This document shows, one piece after another, positions 63,121 through 64,000 of a stretch of 64,000 nucleotides of DNA. Every line of letters begins with the position of its first letter. The stretch's first letter is position 1. A program made the position numbers and the translations under genes. The stretch comes from Aquila chrysaetos chrysaetos (taxonomy: Eukaryota; Chordata; Aves; Accipitriformes; Accipitridae): contig NC_044010.1 in the NCBI RefSeq assembly GCF_900496995.4, positions 806,001-870,000 on the forward strand. The letters run 5' to 3'. The notes under the pieces are model-generated. The model worked only from the letters and a program-made list of their open reading frames with translations. It searched no databases and was not told the origin of the DNA.

Positions 63121-64000
63121 GGCAGCAGGGATGGAGACGCCCCTGATAGGGCCGGGACAGCAGCATGTGACCCAGAGCTGCGATGAGTCAGGATTTAGCA
63201 AAGCTTTGCAAACAGCACGTAGGGGATGGAGAGAGAAGGAGAGGGAGACGGAGAGGGGATAGACACAGGCAGACGAGGGCGAGAGCGCCAGGGAATAGGA
63301 GTGGGTGTGCAGGATAAACAATTCCAGTCACTCCAGGCTCATTAATTATTTTCATTCAAATCAGAAAATCTTGTAGGGGTTTGGGGAGCCGTAAATCGAA
63401 CCACAGAACCTGTAACTCTTCCCTTTCCCCTTTTCCCCCTCGGGCCTACTGAGAATAGAGCATATGAGTGCAGTGACTGCAAAAACACTGCAGCACATCA
63501 GGGCAGCTTCCAGGACCAGGGCGCGTAGCCCTCCTCTTTTCTCCAGGGGCAAAATGAGGTGAAGGTAGCTCTGGTACCCACAGCTCTCTTTCCCAGCCGC
63601 ACATGCGGGGGAAGGCATCTCCGAATCTTGACTGGCGCTGGGAACCGGTGTTAAAAACAGGGGTCACTCAGTCACATCACCCTGGAGAGATCCTTCCATT
63701 TCCTGAAGAAGGAAAGAGGGAGAAGTAAAATGACTCCACGCCCGACTTCTTTTCCCCTTTCACCGCTCAGTTCTGCTAGCGGGGTCGGGAATGGCAGTAG
63801 GGTTGTGATGCTGGCCATCACACCCAGGTTGCGAAGCTCGGCCTCTGTTGCAGGCTCCCCTGCCCTTGGGACCGACCTCCCTCAGCCTTCTCCTCACGTA
63901 ATCTAGAGGAGGAGAGGCTTGATCAGCATGTTTGATCCTCTTTCCCTTCACTTCCTTCTCCTTCCCCCACCACGCTGTTCTCACCTTTTCTTCTTCCTGC
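63120..64000. other. Right-hand end, unassigned
   Basis: In mammals the next gene in this direction is LRRC23. I could not align any of its repeats here. A minus-strand acceptor-like CTCCTCCTCTAG near 63905 and a donor-like signal near 63985 are the only exon-like signs. Confidence 0.3.

Noticed and set aside
63760-63984. Possible LRRC23 exon on the minus strand
   Set aside because: An acceptor-like signal is present, but the peptide on either frame does not resemble the leucine-rich repeats or the acidic tail well enough.
59960-64000. REST/NRSE site expected near a neuronal ENO2 promoter
   Set aside because: No stretch pairs a TTCAGCACC half with a GGACAGCGCC half at normal spacing.

Overview
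The window is vertebrate nuclear DNA, most likely from a bird. It carries many CR1 LINE copies (young ones end in the CR1-type ATTCTATGA terminus), a well-preserved ERV solo LTR of a type I associate with birds (family recalled from memory, not searched), short introns and very GC-rich promoter islands. Four host genes are recognisable, all on the minus strand. Read along that strand they run ENO2 - ATN1 - C12orf57 (with the U7 snRNA gene in its 5' flank) - PTPN6, the same gene order and relative orientation as the human 12p13 cluster. Exon boundaries below were placed by eye from splice signals, reading phase and remembered human protein sequences.

Layout from left to right. 375-8016: PTPN6 (SHP-1), thirteen coding exons from the start codon to the end of the phosphatase domain; the C-terminal tail exons lie beyond the left edge. 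8.0-14.0 kb: intergenic, with two CR1 relics, a TATA-type promoter candidate and a possible upstream 5' exon for PTPN6. 14.17-14.86 kb: C12orf57 (three exons, 124 aa) and, 95 bp upstream of its start codon, a clear U7 snRNA gene inside a CpG island. 15.8-16.35 kb: a degenerate tandem module with YY1-like motifs. 16.69-25.07 kb: the atrophin-1 (ATN1) coding exons, followed by an approximately 19 kb first intron full of CR1 copies that leads to a CpG island at 43.4-45.7 kb with a probable noncoding first exon.

45.7-53.2 kb: ATN1-ENO2 interval with microsatellites, a CR1 relic, a solo LTR with a 5-bp target-site duplication, and a second CpG-rich region at 51.3-52.2 kb carrying a near-consensus ZNF143 site and G-rich minisatellites. 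53.25-59.79 kb: ENO2 (434 aa, apparently intact). 59.8-64 kb: ENO2 upstream region, promoter not pinned down.

The genes do not form one pathway: a haematopoietic tyrosine phosphatase, a small brain-development protein, the RNA that directs histone mRNA 3'-end processing, a transcriptional corepressor and a neuronal glycolytic enzyme. What is notable is the close packing and conserved order. The GC- and homopolymer-rich parts (ATN1 exon 5 and the islands) probably contain sequencing errors: ATN1 exon 5 changes frame four times, each time at or beside a G run, while every other exon keeps exact phase.
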